From: Porphyromonas vaginalis
GTDB lineage: Bacteria > Bacteroidota > Bacteroidia > Bacteroidales > Porphyromonadaceae
Direction of reading: 5' to 3'
Assembly: GCF_958301595.1 (NCBI RefSeq)
Contig: NZ_CATQJU010000001.1
Span: 62,001 to 126,000 of the forward strand
Length of the DNA stretch: 64,000 nt
Below are positions 24,671 through 32,470 of this stretch, in pieces. Below the pieces are notes generated by a model, which saw only the letters and a program-made list of their open reading frames with translations, searched no databases and was not told the origin of the DNA. The translations under genes and the position numbers were made by a program. The stretch's first letter is position 1; every line of letters begins with the position of its first letter.

Positions 24671-25192
24671 TTAGTTGTCAAAGCTACTGTCTTGTAGCTC
24701 ACGTAGATAGAGGCGGGCGCACATCTCGGCGTCGTCGCCTGCGCGGTGGTGCGTCCCCTCGGGGATGGATAGTTGCTCGCAGAGGTAAGCGAGCGTATGG
24801 CAGCCGTAGTCGTAGATCTGACGCGCACGGCGTAGCGAGCAGTCCCACTGCAACTCGGGGAGTGTGAGTTCGTAGAGCTGTGCCGCCTGCTCCAGGCAAC
24901 TTCGATCAAACGGGACATTGTGCGCTACCAGCAGGTCTCCATCGCCTAAGTATTGCGCAGCTATCTCTTGCCAAACCTCGGCAAACGATGGTGCCATCTC
25001 CGTATCCTCCGGACGGATGCCATGGCACTGCATGTTCCAGTAGCTGTATCGGTTGCCCTCAGGTTGTACCAGCCAGGAGCGTGTCTCAACGATCTCGCCG
25101 TTGCGGACCACACAGATTCCCACCTCACAGATGGAGGTGCGCTGTCCCGTGGCGGTTTCAAAGTCTATCGCTATAAAGTCTAAGGTATTCAT
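24671..25192 (-). CDS. DEDDh 3'-5' exonuclease (DnaQ-like)
   Basis: A 173-residue exonuclease of the DnaQ superfamily: ExoI motif AIDFETATG (Asp 10, Glu 12), ExoII VAHNVPFDRSCLE, and ExoIII HHRAGDDAEMCARLY, giving a complete DEDDh set. It would remove nucleotides from 3' ends in the cytoplasm. ATG 25192 overlaps the stop of the WYL regulator gene (TGATG); the longer reading begins one GTG codon earlier. It is sandwiched between the WYL regulator and mcrB, so it may degrade the products of McrBC cleavage; a housekeeping role is also possible. Confidence 0.9.
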   Translation of the reverse strand: MNTLDFIAIDFETATGQRTSICEVGICVVRNGEIVETRSWLVQPEGNRYSYWNMQCHGIRPEDTEMAPSFAEVWQEIAAQYLGDGDLLVAHNVPFDRSCLEQAAQLYELTLPELQWDCSLRRARQIYDYGCHTLAYLCEQLSIPEGTHHRAGDDAEMCARLYLRELQDSSFDN

Positions 25193-26157
25193 CACGCTTC
25201 AGTTGTTGGCTCGTAGTATGCCATAAGATTCTTGGCAAAGTTATACATCTCCTCTCGTACGGACTGAGGCTCCAGCACCTCAATCTGATCGCCCATTGCT
25301 AATAGAGCTTGATAAAGATCATAGGTTGGACAGACCTCCAGCTCAAAGCAAGCCACACCCTCCACCTCTGAGGGTAGCTCTCTCTGCGACTCATGTATCG
25401 GTAGCGTGCGGAGGTAATCCGCCCCCTGACCATAGGCATTGACTAGCAGACGCACAGGCTCCTCCTCAGAGTGAATCACCCCACAACAGCCTCGGTAGTA
25501 AGCCTCTATGTCAAAAGACTCATCCATCTCAAAGCTCTCCTCAAGCGGTTCGCACGCTAAGATGCGATCCAGAGCATAGACTAGATAGACATCCTTGGGG
25601 CGCGAGCCCCCGTCCTCAGCATTGAGCTCCTCATTGCGAGCTGAGTAGTAAGGACTGCGAGCCAGGAGATACCATCTACGATTCGCCACTTTGAGATAGT
25701 AAGGCTCCGCCTCGAAGCTGTAAGCCTCGGGTCTGCCAAACGCCTGGTAAGTCATCTGGATAACCTTGCCGTGACGCATCGCCTCGGCAATCACGTTGAG
25801 CCACTTACGGCCAGAGGGGACATGCTCGAAGAGTATCCGTCCCTGGAGCTTGCTGTCGGCTTGTATCTGATTCATCGCCGTGTAGGAGTCTATGAGCCAG
25901 CTACGCAGGTTGTCCTGCTCCAGCTCCTCAGGATTGTCAATGTAGTAGCGGTAACCATCTTGGGGGTCACATAAGATATCCACCTGAAAGATATCGAGGA
26001 TCGCTGCCCGATGATTGTGAAAGGTGCGCTTCGGCAGAGGCTCCTCGTAGCTCAACCCGCTATCCACCCAGTGGCGACTAATCTCCTCAAAGGTCAGTCG
26101 TCCGTACTGGCGAAATTGCTCGATCAGCCAGACATATCGTCCGAATTTGTTTGCCAT
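25192..26157 (-). CDS. WYL-domain transcriptional regulator
   Basis: A 321-residue regulator: an N-terminal winged helix (MANKFGRYVWLIEQFRQYGR, LTFEEISRHWVDSG), a central WYL domain (MRHGKVIQMTYQAFG, then YLKVANRRWYLLARSPYYS and LVYALDRI), and a C-terminal WCX-type domain. WYL proteins of the BrxR/CapW kind repress phage-defence operons and sense nucleic acid or a ligand, so its place at the head of the McrBC operon fits autoregulation. The open frame begins at 26220, but the extra 21 residues precede the family start and cover the promoter; ATG 26157 is preferred. Confidence 0.9.
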   Translation of the reverse strand: MANKFGRYVWLIEQFRQYGRLTFEEISRHWVDSGLSYEEPLPKRTFHNHRAAILDIFQVDILCDPQDGYRYYIDNPEELEQDNLRSWLIDSYTAMNQIQADSKLQGRILFEHVPSGRKWLNVIAEAMRHGKVIQMTYQAFGRPEAYSFEAEPYYLKVANRRWYLLARSPYYSARNEELNAEDGGSRPKDVYLVYALDRILACEPLEESFEMDESFDIEAYYRGCCGVIHSEEEPVRLLVNAYGQGADYLRTLPIHESQRELPSEVEGVACFELEVCPTYDLYQALLAMGDQIEVLEPQSVREEMYNFAKNLMAYYEPTTEA

Positions 26158-26184
26158 ACAACTATTAGTCTCTTTCTCTAAGGG

Positions 26185-26219
26185 CAAAGATACAACATTA
26201 GCTCTGCCAAACCATGGCA
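26185..26219 (-). promoter_or_regulatory. Candidate promoter and operator of the WYL-McrBC operon
   Basis: The minus strand carries TATCTTTG (26192-26185), a -7 box about 28 bases upstream of the WYL gene start. Twelve bases further upstream is the perfect inverted repeat TGCCA-N5-TGGCA (26205-26219), placed between the -33 and -7 positions where a dimeric repressor would block transcription. No good -33 TTG is seen. Confidence 0.4.
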
Positions 26220-26360
26220 CAGTGCATCGCTTTTCAGTCTAAAACTGCAATGGCTTTCACATAGAACCCTTTGGTTGCTATATGAAAGCGCACACTATTG
26301 CTTATTGCATAGAGGCTAACGCTCTAGCCTCTAACTTCTAAACTCTAATTCTCTAGCGAG

Positions 26361-26897
26361 CTACACCTCTCCGCAGGCGATCTGGCGACGTAGTGCTTTC
26401 CTGCGCTGCTCTTTGATGGCGTACCATAGCTGAGACTCTTCCAGCGCATCTGCGGGGATTCGGCTAGCGTAGCGCTCTAGGAATTCATAGCTGTACAGAT
26501 GCGATGCTCCAAGGTCTTTATCCCTCCAGCTACTGTGATCTATCAGCCCGGCCCAGTCCCACTTGTCGATGAAGCGATCTATCGTATCATAGTCCAGTGG
26601 TAGGGAGTCGTTTCCGGATAATTTATTCCAGTCCCAGTAGTCTGCAAACCGCTCCAAGCATGCTACTGTTAGAATGGTGTCGCACTCTGTCTGAGAGAGC
26701 TTCGTCCAGGTTATCCAATTCTTGAACTCCTCGAGCATCTCGGGCGTCCATAGGATCTCGGTGTTGTTAGAGACGATATCCCAGTCTAGCTTCTTACCAT
26801 ACTTCCTGAGGGTCTCTAATGTCCAGGGGAACTCATCTGTGATTTCTCTCCAAGCAGCTTCGTCCAGCTGCCTCTTTAGTAAGTCATTTGTATCCAT
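26361..26897 (-). CDS. Hypothetical tryptophan-repeat protein
   Basis: A 178-residue protein made of degenerate repeats centred on W-D/T-W: FPWTLETLRKYGKKLDWDIV, then ILWTPEMLEEFKNWITWTKL, DYWDWNKLSGNDSLPLDYDT and DRFIDKWDWAGLIDHSSW. Each unit joins a short helix to a W-x-W-x-x-(L/I/V) turn, about 30-40 residues apart. Similar repeats occur in Bacteroidetes proteins of unknown function. There is no signal peptide or membrane segment. It lies upstream of the WYL-McrBC operon but is separated from it by ~200 bases, so membership in that system is doubtful. The heptamer tract 26305-26352 follows its stop. Confidence 0.65.
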   Translation of the reverse strand: MDTNDLLKRQLDEAAWREITDEFPWTLETLRKYGKKLDWDIVSNNTEILWTPEMLEEFKNWITWTKLSQTECDTILTVACLERFADYWDWNKLSGNDSLPLDYDTIDRFIDKWDWAGLIDHSSWRDKDLGASHLYSYEFLERYASRIPADALEESQLWYAIKEQRRKALRRQIACGEV

Positions 26898-27084
26898 AGT
26901 TCTTTATCTGATTTGTTGAACACAGTGCAAAGATACACCGCAGGGTGTGCCATATTGAAGCACAGGTCTGAAGAATCTCTCGACTTCCTCAAAAGTCCCG
27001 ACAGTTTCATAGGTAAGAAACTCCAGTGCCATACGGGTGAAATTCTAGTTTCATCGGGAGAGCTGATTCCCAGGGTTGAAGCAC

Positions 27085-27151
27085 TATACATAATGAGTTC
27101 ATCCAAGCCTCGCTTGTCGCTATGTGTAGCTCTTGGCAGAACGATTATAAT
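27085..27151 (+). repeat. AT-palindrome module, interrupted copy
   Basis: ATACATAATGAGTTCATCCA ... CTTGTCGCTATGTGTAGCTC ... ACGATTATAATG matches 27742-27816. Where the other copy continues GCGTCAG, this one is joined to the MITE family 2 element at 27152. Confidence 0.65.
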
Positions 27152-27305
27152 GAGACAGTTGCATAAAGGCGAATCGCTGTATTGCTTTCGGGATTCGGCT
27201 TCGGTCACATACGGAGGTATACTTCCTTCAGGCCTTGCGCGTCATCCTCTCTGCAAAGTCAGTACAATCTTAGATTGTGAGACTGTTGACTTTTGCAACA
27301 GTCTC
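27152..27305 (+). mobile_element. MITE-like element family 2, second copy
   Basis: GAGACAGTTGCATAAAGGCG at the left and GACTTTTGCAACAGTCTC at the right form inverted ends, and the 154-bp interior matches 18595-18769 with a ~20-base deletion. No coding frame is present. No clear target duplication is visible. Confidence 0.75.
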
Positions 27306-27330
27306 CTCATTGATTTGCAGAGTCTGTCTG

Positions 27331-27618
27331 GACAAATTAGACGCAGGCTCGTTACAATAATTTAGAGTCGACTATATATCAAAACGGAGCTGTGTCGGGG
27401 AAAAGTGATTTCCACGTGGATATTTCAAAATCTCCACGTGGAGAATAAAAAATTCTTCGGAGGAATGAAATGAAACTTCGGAAGAATCAAATGAAACTTC
27501 GGAAGAAATGAATCGCGCCTACGTGGAGAATAAAAAACAGCCACGTGGAGATTCGAGATTCCCCACGTGGATATTCGAGAAAGGAGAGAATAGGACGAAT
27601 CCCCCCGTAAAGAAGTGT
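27331..27618 (-). repeat. Palindrome-rich dispersed element, copy 2 (reverse)
   Basis: The reverse complement reads in the same order as copies 3 and 4: TCTTTACGG leader, CCACGTGG palindromes, CTTCCGAAG units (three, about 22 bases apart), CCACGTGG palindromes, TTTTCCCCGACACAGCTCCG, AAATTATTGTAACGAG. It keeps the uninterrupted GCGCGATTCATTTCTTCC junction at which the IS3 element entered copy 4. The rest of 26898-28003 holds a heptamer tract (27623-27664), a GCTAACAGCCAATAGCTAAC-type tract (27686-27732) and the AT-palindrome modules; I see no gene. Confidence 0.9.
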
Positions 27619-27741
27619 AAACAGAGATTAGAGGTTAGAAGTTAGAGATTAGAGGTTAGAGATCCGATCACTCTGATAGCTCCGATGGTTCCGATAGCTA
27701 ACAGCCAATAGCTAACAGCCAACAGCTAATCCATGGCGGAT

Positions 27742-27816
27742 ACACTATATAATGAGCTCATCTATTCCTCCCTTGTCGCTAATCTGTAGCTTCTGACATA
27801 GCGATTATAATGCGTC
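27742..27816 (-). repeat. AT-palindrome module
   Basis: TATATAATGAGCTCATCTAT ... CCTTGTCGCTAATCTGTAGC ... AGCGATTATAATGCGTCAGTC, the reverse orientation of the modules at 14119 and 62822. Confidence 0.7.
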
Positions 27817-27907
27817 AGTCCTGGGCTGATTCCTGCGTTGAGGAGTTGGGAGAGATTTTAGGCTGGTGTACTTTACGAGACTGAGACAACGGCTGGCTGC
27901 GCTTACG

Positions 27908-27951
27908 AAAAAAGAGGGGGCGGATACGACCGTATCCACTCCCTCTTTTTA
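27908..27951 (-). terminator. Bidirectional terminator downstream of the LRR protein gene
   Basis: AAAGAGGG(G)GCGGATAC pairs with GTATCC(A)CTCCCTCTTT around a short loop, with A and T runs on the two sides. It lies 53 bases after the stop of the minus-strand gene at 28004. Confidence 0.8.
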
Positions 27952-28003
27952 TCTTTGAGCTAGACTGATGTCTGGGCATCAGTCTCTATGTGAAGAGTAG
28001 TCT

Positions 28004-30385
28004 CTACCTCTTGATGATGCGCTGACTCTCTGTGCCTACTCGGAGGATATAGGTACCGGCTGTGAGTGCGGTCATATCAATCGTAGCCTCTCCCGTAGCA
28101 GTAGCTTGTGTCTGGTGTAGTAGCTGTCCGTCGATCGTGTATAGAGATACAAGAGTCTCAGCGACAGCACCCATGACGTAAACGTGATCTGCTGTAGGAT
28201 TGGGGTAGATGTTTAGGTGGCTAGAGATAACGCCCTCGATAGCTACATCGCTACCTAGGAATGGGCGCCCCTCTCGTCCGAACTCTTCATTACCGAAGTC
28301 TGTGACTTGCCAGTTCTTGTCAAGGAACTTATCTACGGTACTCTTCAGGCATACGTTCTTATCCTTAGGCGAGCACTTGGTGTCTATGAGCATGATTACA
28401 GCTTGCTCTTCGCTCTCTGTCATGTCTGGCAGAGCCTTGGCAAGCTTCTGGAAGGCATCGTCACTAATATTATTCCTCATGCAGTCCACATAGGTGATCT
28501 TGGGGCAGTTAGTCAGGTTGATGCTCTGTAGATTATTGCCCCAGAGAGATAGACTCTGGAGTTTACTACAGTCAGAGACAGAGACTTCAGATAGCTTGTT
28601 CTCGCTCAGGATGAGTCTCTTGATGTTGCTGTGGTTAGCTATTGTGAAGCTTGTTAGCTCATTTTTGTATGCGTGGAGATACTCTAGATCTGGGTTCTTA
28701 GAGATATCGATCTTTTGGATCTTTTGGCCACCACATACGAGTACCTTGACAGCACCCTGGATTGTAATCTTTGTATCCTTGATCGTGTACTCCTTGTAAA
28801 ACTCCTCAAAAGGCTCTAGGACACCCGTTATGAGCACCTTGTCCGTACCGCTGATCTCTAGAGCTATCTTATCACCCACCGCTAGTCCGGTCTCGAGCGT
28901 GATGACGTCGTCTGTCATCGCAGTCGTGGAGATGGGCACTGCAGCACCAGCAGCCCAGTCGTATACCTCCCAGTTCTTACTACGAGCCAGCTCGACTGTC
29001 TCCTTAGTGATTTGATTGAACTCTTTGAGCCGACTATTCTTGGTGTCGACGACGATCAGGACGCCTGGAGTGCTTTCATCACACGTGCGGAGTGCCTTGA
29101 TGAAGGCATCCATAGACTCCTCAGAGATGCTGTTGAGATAGATATCGCAGCGAGCGAGCTGAGCGTTGTCTTGAGCTGTGAGCTGAGTGATCTTATTGTT
29201 AGAGCAGTTAAAGTCTGCCAAGTTGGGTAGGTTGTTTAGGCTCAGCTGAGTGATCTGGTTGTTGAGACAGTAGAGCTTCTTGAGCTTAGGCGTATTAGAT
29301 AGGTCTAGCGCTGTAAGGCTATTGTAGCTACAGTCGAGGTTGGTGAGCGAAGTAGCCTGTGAGAGGTCTAGCTTGGTCAGACCGAGGATAGAGCAAGTCA
29401 GGTCAGTGACCTCTCCATGTATGGTGACCTCTTGCTGTGTGAAGGTGTAGCTCGAGCGGTTAGGATCATACTGCTCCGCTACGCCATCGATGGTGATATC
29501 ACCGCCCCCCTTGATGGTTAAGGACTTGTTTTGCCCTACGAGGTCGCTACCTATGGTCATTGATATCTGCTGAGCGGGTACCTCGGGGTCATCTTCGCCC
29601 TCATATTGAGTTACTCTACCATTAATAAGGGCATTGCATAGATACCCTTTAGCCCTGAGGGCAGCTACGTCTGACTTGTAGACTTTGTTTTGCTCCGTAG
29701 TCCTATCCTTGTTGACTAGTAGTATCGTCCCATACTCAGATGCGTTGTTGACATCTGGGAGCGACTTTACCATAGCCTTCATAGCAGCACCTTGGATCTG
29801 ATTATCTCGGCAGAGTATCTCTGTAAGCTCTGTAGCCCCTGAGGGGAATGTGAGTGACTTGAGCTGGTTGTCCGAGACGTTGACAAATTTAAGAGCATTA
29901 CACCCCTCTATATTGACCGTCTCTAGAGCATTCCTATCAGCATAGAGTGTCTCTAGCTTGGGGCAGTTAGATAGATTGATGTGCGAGAGGATGTTTTTAG
30001 TCACGACAAAGGCTTTGAGCTCTGGAGCTCCAGAGAGATCGATAGAGCCTGTTATCTTGTTGAAGTTACCCCACACCTCACGTATCGTGCTGTGCTTAGG
30101 GGAGAAGGAGACCTCCTTGATACCACAGTTTACGAAGCGTATCGTCGTGACGTCACCGATGATGGAGAAGGTACGTTCAGCAACCTTGTAACCACCACTA
30201 GGATCCTCCTCGAGACCCTTAAACTGTAGAGAGGCTCCAGGTACAGACTTGATCTCTAGTCTGATCGACTCTCCGATCAGCTTGTCGGTTTTCATCGTGA
30301 TTTTGTTCTGCCCATGTAGCGGGATACACATTCCACAGCATAGCAGGAGCAGTGTCATGAGTAAAGAAGTAGTTCTTTGCACCAT
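28004..30385 (-). CDS. Secreted leucine-rich-repeat protein with T9SS C-terminal sorting domain
   Basis: A 793-residue exported protein. It has a signal peptide (LLMTLLLLCCGMCIPLHGQ), then three blocks of bacterial leucine-rich repeats (LSNCPKLETLYADRNALETV; LDLSNTPKLKKLYCLNNQIT; CSKLQSLSLWGNNLQSINLT), each ending in a conserved NxIS/Q-x-x-M/F...LVDTKxS-like element, and a C-terminal type IX sorting domain (LNIYPNPTADHVYVMG to GTYILRVGTESQRIIKR). T9SS substrates are moved across the outer membrane and often anchored to A-LPS. The repeats suggest binding or adhesion. A second secreted protein follows upstream on the same strand, but each may have its own promoter. Confidence 0.88.
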   Translation of the reverse strand: MVQRTTSLLMTLLLLCCGMCIPLHGQNKITMKTDKLIGESIRLEIKSVPGASLQFKGLEEDPSGGYKVAERTFSIIGDVTTIRFVNCGIKEVSFSPKHSTIREVWGNFNKITGSIDLSGAPELKAFVVTKNILSHINLSNCPKLETLYADRNALETVNIEGCNALKFVNVSDNQLKSLTFPSGATELTEILCRDNQIQGAAMKAMVKSLPDVNNASEYGTILLVNKDRTTEQNKVYKSDVAALRAKGYLCNALINGRVTQYEGEDDPEVPAQQISMTIGSDLVGQNKSLTIKGGGDITIDGVAEQYDPNRSSYTFTQQEVTIHGEVTDLTCSILGLTKLDLSQATSLTNLDCSYNSLTALDLSNTPKLKKLYCLNNQITQLSLNNLPNLADFNCSNNKITQLTAQDNAQLARCDIYLNSISEESMDAFIKALRTCDESTPGVLIVVDTKNSRLKEFNQITKETVELARSKNWEVYDWAAGAAVPISTTAMTDDVITLETGLAVGDKIALEISGTDKVLITGVLEPFEEFYKEYTIKDTKITIQGAVKVLVCGGQKIQKIDISKNPDLEYLHAYKNELTSFTIANHSNIKRLILSENKLSEVSVSDCSKLQSLSLWGNNLQSINLTNCPKITYVDCMRNNISDDAFQKLAKALPDMTESEEQAVIMLIDTKCSPKDKNVCLKSTVDKFLDKNWQVTDFGNEEFGREGRPFLGSDVAIEGVISSHLNIYPNPTADHVYVMGAVAETLVSLYTIDGQLLHQTQATATGEATIDMTALTAGTYILRVGTESQRIIKR

Positions 30386-30432
30386 AGTTTTTTTCTAGTT
30401 GAGTTGGTATGATTTGTTAGTTAAGTGACTTG

Positions 30433-32103
30433 TTAGGGTAGTACGAGCTTGTGGTAGCAGCTATCGCCTGCACTGGTCGTAATGGAGAGTATATAAAGCC
30501 CCTGAGGCAGAGCCTCTGCGATGAGCTGGTGTCGTCCCTCTGGCATGAGTCCCTCTGCTTGCAATACGCCTGAAGGTGTGTACAGTCGCCACTCGATAGG
30601 AGTAGCCGTCTCTACATAGGGGACACCATCTAGGAGCATGACACGACAATCGTATGTAGAGGGTGAGTCAGTAGCGTTATGCTCTGCCGTCTCAATGGTG
30701 AGATCGTCGATCAATAAGCCCGTAGCAAAAGAAGTCTGGTGAGCTAGTATGAGCTGTATCTCTTGTCCTCGTAGGGAGGAGAGGTCGCACTCTATCTTTT
30801 GCCAATTGTATGAGATAGGGGCCTTCTTCAGCAGAGGCTTAACCCCCGACTCCCATGCCTTAGGATCTATTGGAGCTACGACTGATAGGATCGTCAGTGA
30901 GTCTAGTCTCTTAAACTGCTTGCTAAACGAGCGTGCATATAGCGTGAGCTTTGTATCTAACGTCTCAGCTTCAGGCACCTTGATGACTGGCGATATAAGC
31001 CAGTTGTTACTCTGCAGTGCATACCCTCTCAAGTCGGTATACCTCTTAAATATAGTCGGGTAAAAAGACCACGACAGGAGACAGTCCTCACCAGAGCGAG
31101 ACATCGTCTTTGCTGACAGCTCGGTTGCAGGGACATTGAGACGCTTGAGTTCTGTAGCTAGCGAAGTCCATCCAATATGATCGCCATCTACATCGGCATG
31201 ACTCCAACCTAGTAGACCGTCAGCCTCAAAGGACTCTTGGAGCGGGAGCTGTATAGCCCCCTGATGTGCAGCTCTCACCTGTATTCGCTGTGATAGCGGA
31301 GCACTGGCACCATTTCGATTGACCGCTATCAGTGAGAGCTCTACCTCGCCAGCCGTTGCCCAGGTCAAGGCGAGACGAGGTTCGTGAGTCGTTGCATAGT
31401 CAGTACCATTGACCTGCCAGCGATACTCCGTGACAGGAGGTACAGAGCCCACGTATGCTTGTATCTCTGAGGGCGTGTCTGCTGTGATCCCCCAGTTAGG
31501 TGTATAGAGATCACGTACTACGGGTGCATCTTGTGACGAGAGACACTCTTTGCTCTTGTTGTATACCCCCTCTTCGCTGATATAGAGTATCTCCTGCACC
31601 TCTGTGTAGGTACCAGCTGCTGAGAGGAGTACAACTTTCGGGACAGTTGTTATGGGGATGCCTAGCGCATCAGCCATATAAGCATCAGACACTATAGGAT
31701 AAGGTACCGTACCACCATTGGTCCAGTCCCCTTGCGTTCCGCTTCCTCGGCCCTCTATCTTATCTCGCGAAGCTCCAGTCGCCTCGACCCAGATGAAGTA
31801 TAGCTCGTTGCTACCATCGGGACCATACTTCTGCCAGAGTTTCTCTGCAGTGCCTCGCTTGTGTATCGCCCAGCAGGGGCCACAGTACGTACCCGAGAAG
31901 TCTATGACCACTTTCTTCCCTGCTCTAATGAGAGAGTCTATGCTGATCCGCTCTCCGTTGATGGTCTCGGCGGTGTAGACAAGACTCTTGAGGGGCATCC
32001 ACCCATCACCTATTCCTTGCCCTCTGGCAGGTAGTGCAGTGGTTAAGTAGAGCGAGCTTAGTAAGAGTCCTAAGATAAGATGTAGCGTATTTGTCTTTTT
32101 CAT
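30433..32103 (-). CDS. Secreted thioredoxin-fold / cleaved-adhesin-like protein with T9SS-type C-terminus
   Basis: From ATG 32103 (MKKTNTLHLILGLLLSSLYL) the protein has 556 residues. After the signal peptide comes a thioredoxin-like domain with CGPC (VVIDFSGTYCGPCWAIHKRG), then a PKD-like segment (YRWQVNGTDYATTHEPRLAL), a cleaved-adhesin/jelly-roll-like domain (QESFEADGLLGWSHADVDGD, NNWLISPVIKVPEAET), and a C-terminal strand set ending GLYILSITTSAGDSCYHKLV, resembling T9SS sorting domains. It probably works outside the cell or on its surface; redox activity is suggested by CGPC. The open frame starts 14 codons earlier, but ATG 32103 begins the signal peptide. Confidence 0.82.
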   Translation of the reverse strand: MKKTNTLHLILGLLLSSLYLTTALPARGQGIGDGWMPLKSLVYTAETINGERISIDSLIRAGKKVVIDFSGTYCGPCWAIHKRGTAEKLWQKYGPDGSNELYFIWVEATGASRDKIEGRGSGTQGDWTNGGTVPYPIVSDAYMADALGIPITTVPKVVLLSAAGTYTEVQEILYISEEGVYNKSKECLSSQDAPVVRDLYTPNWGITADTPSEIQAYVGSVPPVTEYRWQVNGTDYATTHEPRLALTWATAGEVELSLIAVNRNGASAPLSQRIQVRAAHQGAIQLPLQESFEADGLLGWSHADVDGDHIGWTSLATELKRLNVPATELSAKTMSRSGEDCLLSWSFYPTIFKRYTDLRGYALQSNNWLISPVIKVPEAETLDTKLTLYARSFSKQFKRLDSLTILSVVAPIDPKAWESGVKPLLKKAPISYNWQKIECDLSSLRGQEIQLILAHQTSFATGLLIDDLTIETAEHNATDSPSTYDCRVMLLDGVPYVETATPIEWRLYTPSGVLQAEGLMPEGRHQLIAEALPQGLYILSITTSAGDSCYHKLVLP

Positions 32104-32276
32104 ATAGCCTGTAATTGCAATGTGTACGTATGTAAGAAGGATCAAAAGGGGGGGGTGAGCAGAGTGCTCTTCCTATATCAGAGCATCGTGACACAGTGCT
32201 ACTGTGAGATCGTCTCACCCACGTCCTTGATCTTATATTTTGTCTAGCTTGATATTCCTAAGAGGAATTGCGCTAG

Positions 32277-32307
32277 CAAAGGTAGGTTTTATTTCTAAAT
32301 CCTACAA
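32277..32307 (-). promoter_or_regulatory. Bacteroidetes-type promoter
   Basis: The minus strand has TTG (32307-32305), exactly 20 bases, then TACCTTTG (32284-32277), directed toward the secreted protein gene at 32103, with a ~170-base leader. Confidence 0.6.
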
Positions 32308-32375
32308 CAGTCTGTAAAAGCTTCTATAAAAAAACAAGCATAGCTCTAACCTCTAACTTCTAATCTCTAATTCAG

Positions 32376-32383
32376 TACCTTTG
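32376..32383 (+). promoter_or_regulatory. -7 box of the TonB receptor operon
   Basis: TACCTTTG, 88 bases upstream of ATG 32471, directly after a CTCTAAC-type heptamer tract (32341-32373). No clear -33 TTG. The rest of the gap 32104-32470 shows only this tract and the divergent promoter. Confidence 0.45.
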
Positions 32384-32470
32384 TAGCGTTTAACGGCGGG
32401 AGTGGGGCGTGAACTGACAGTCGCTGACTACGCTTTAAACTCTCATTTAGCAACGTATAGCAACCTTCTT

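Noticed and set aside
32006-32218. 70-codon minus-strand frame over the start of the secreted protein gene
   Set aside because: Overlaps the signal-peptide region in another frame and lacks a protein-like composition.
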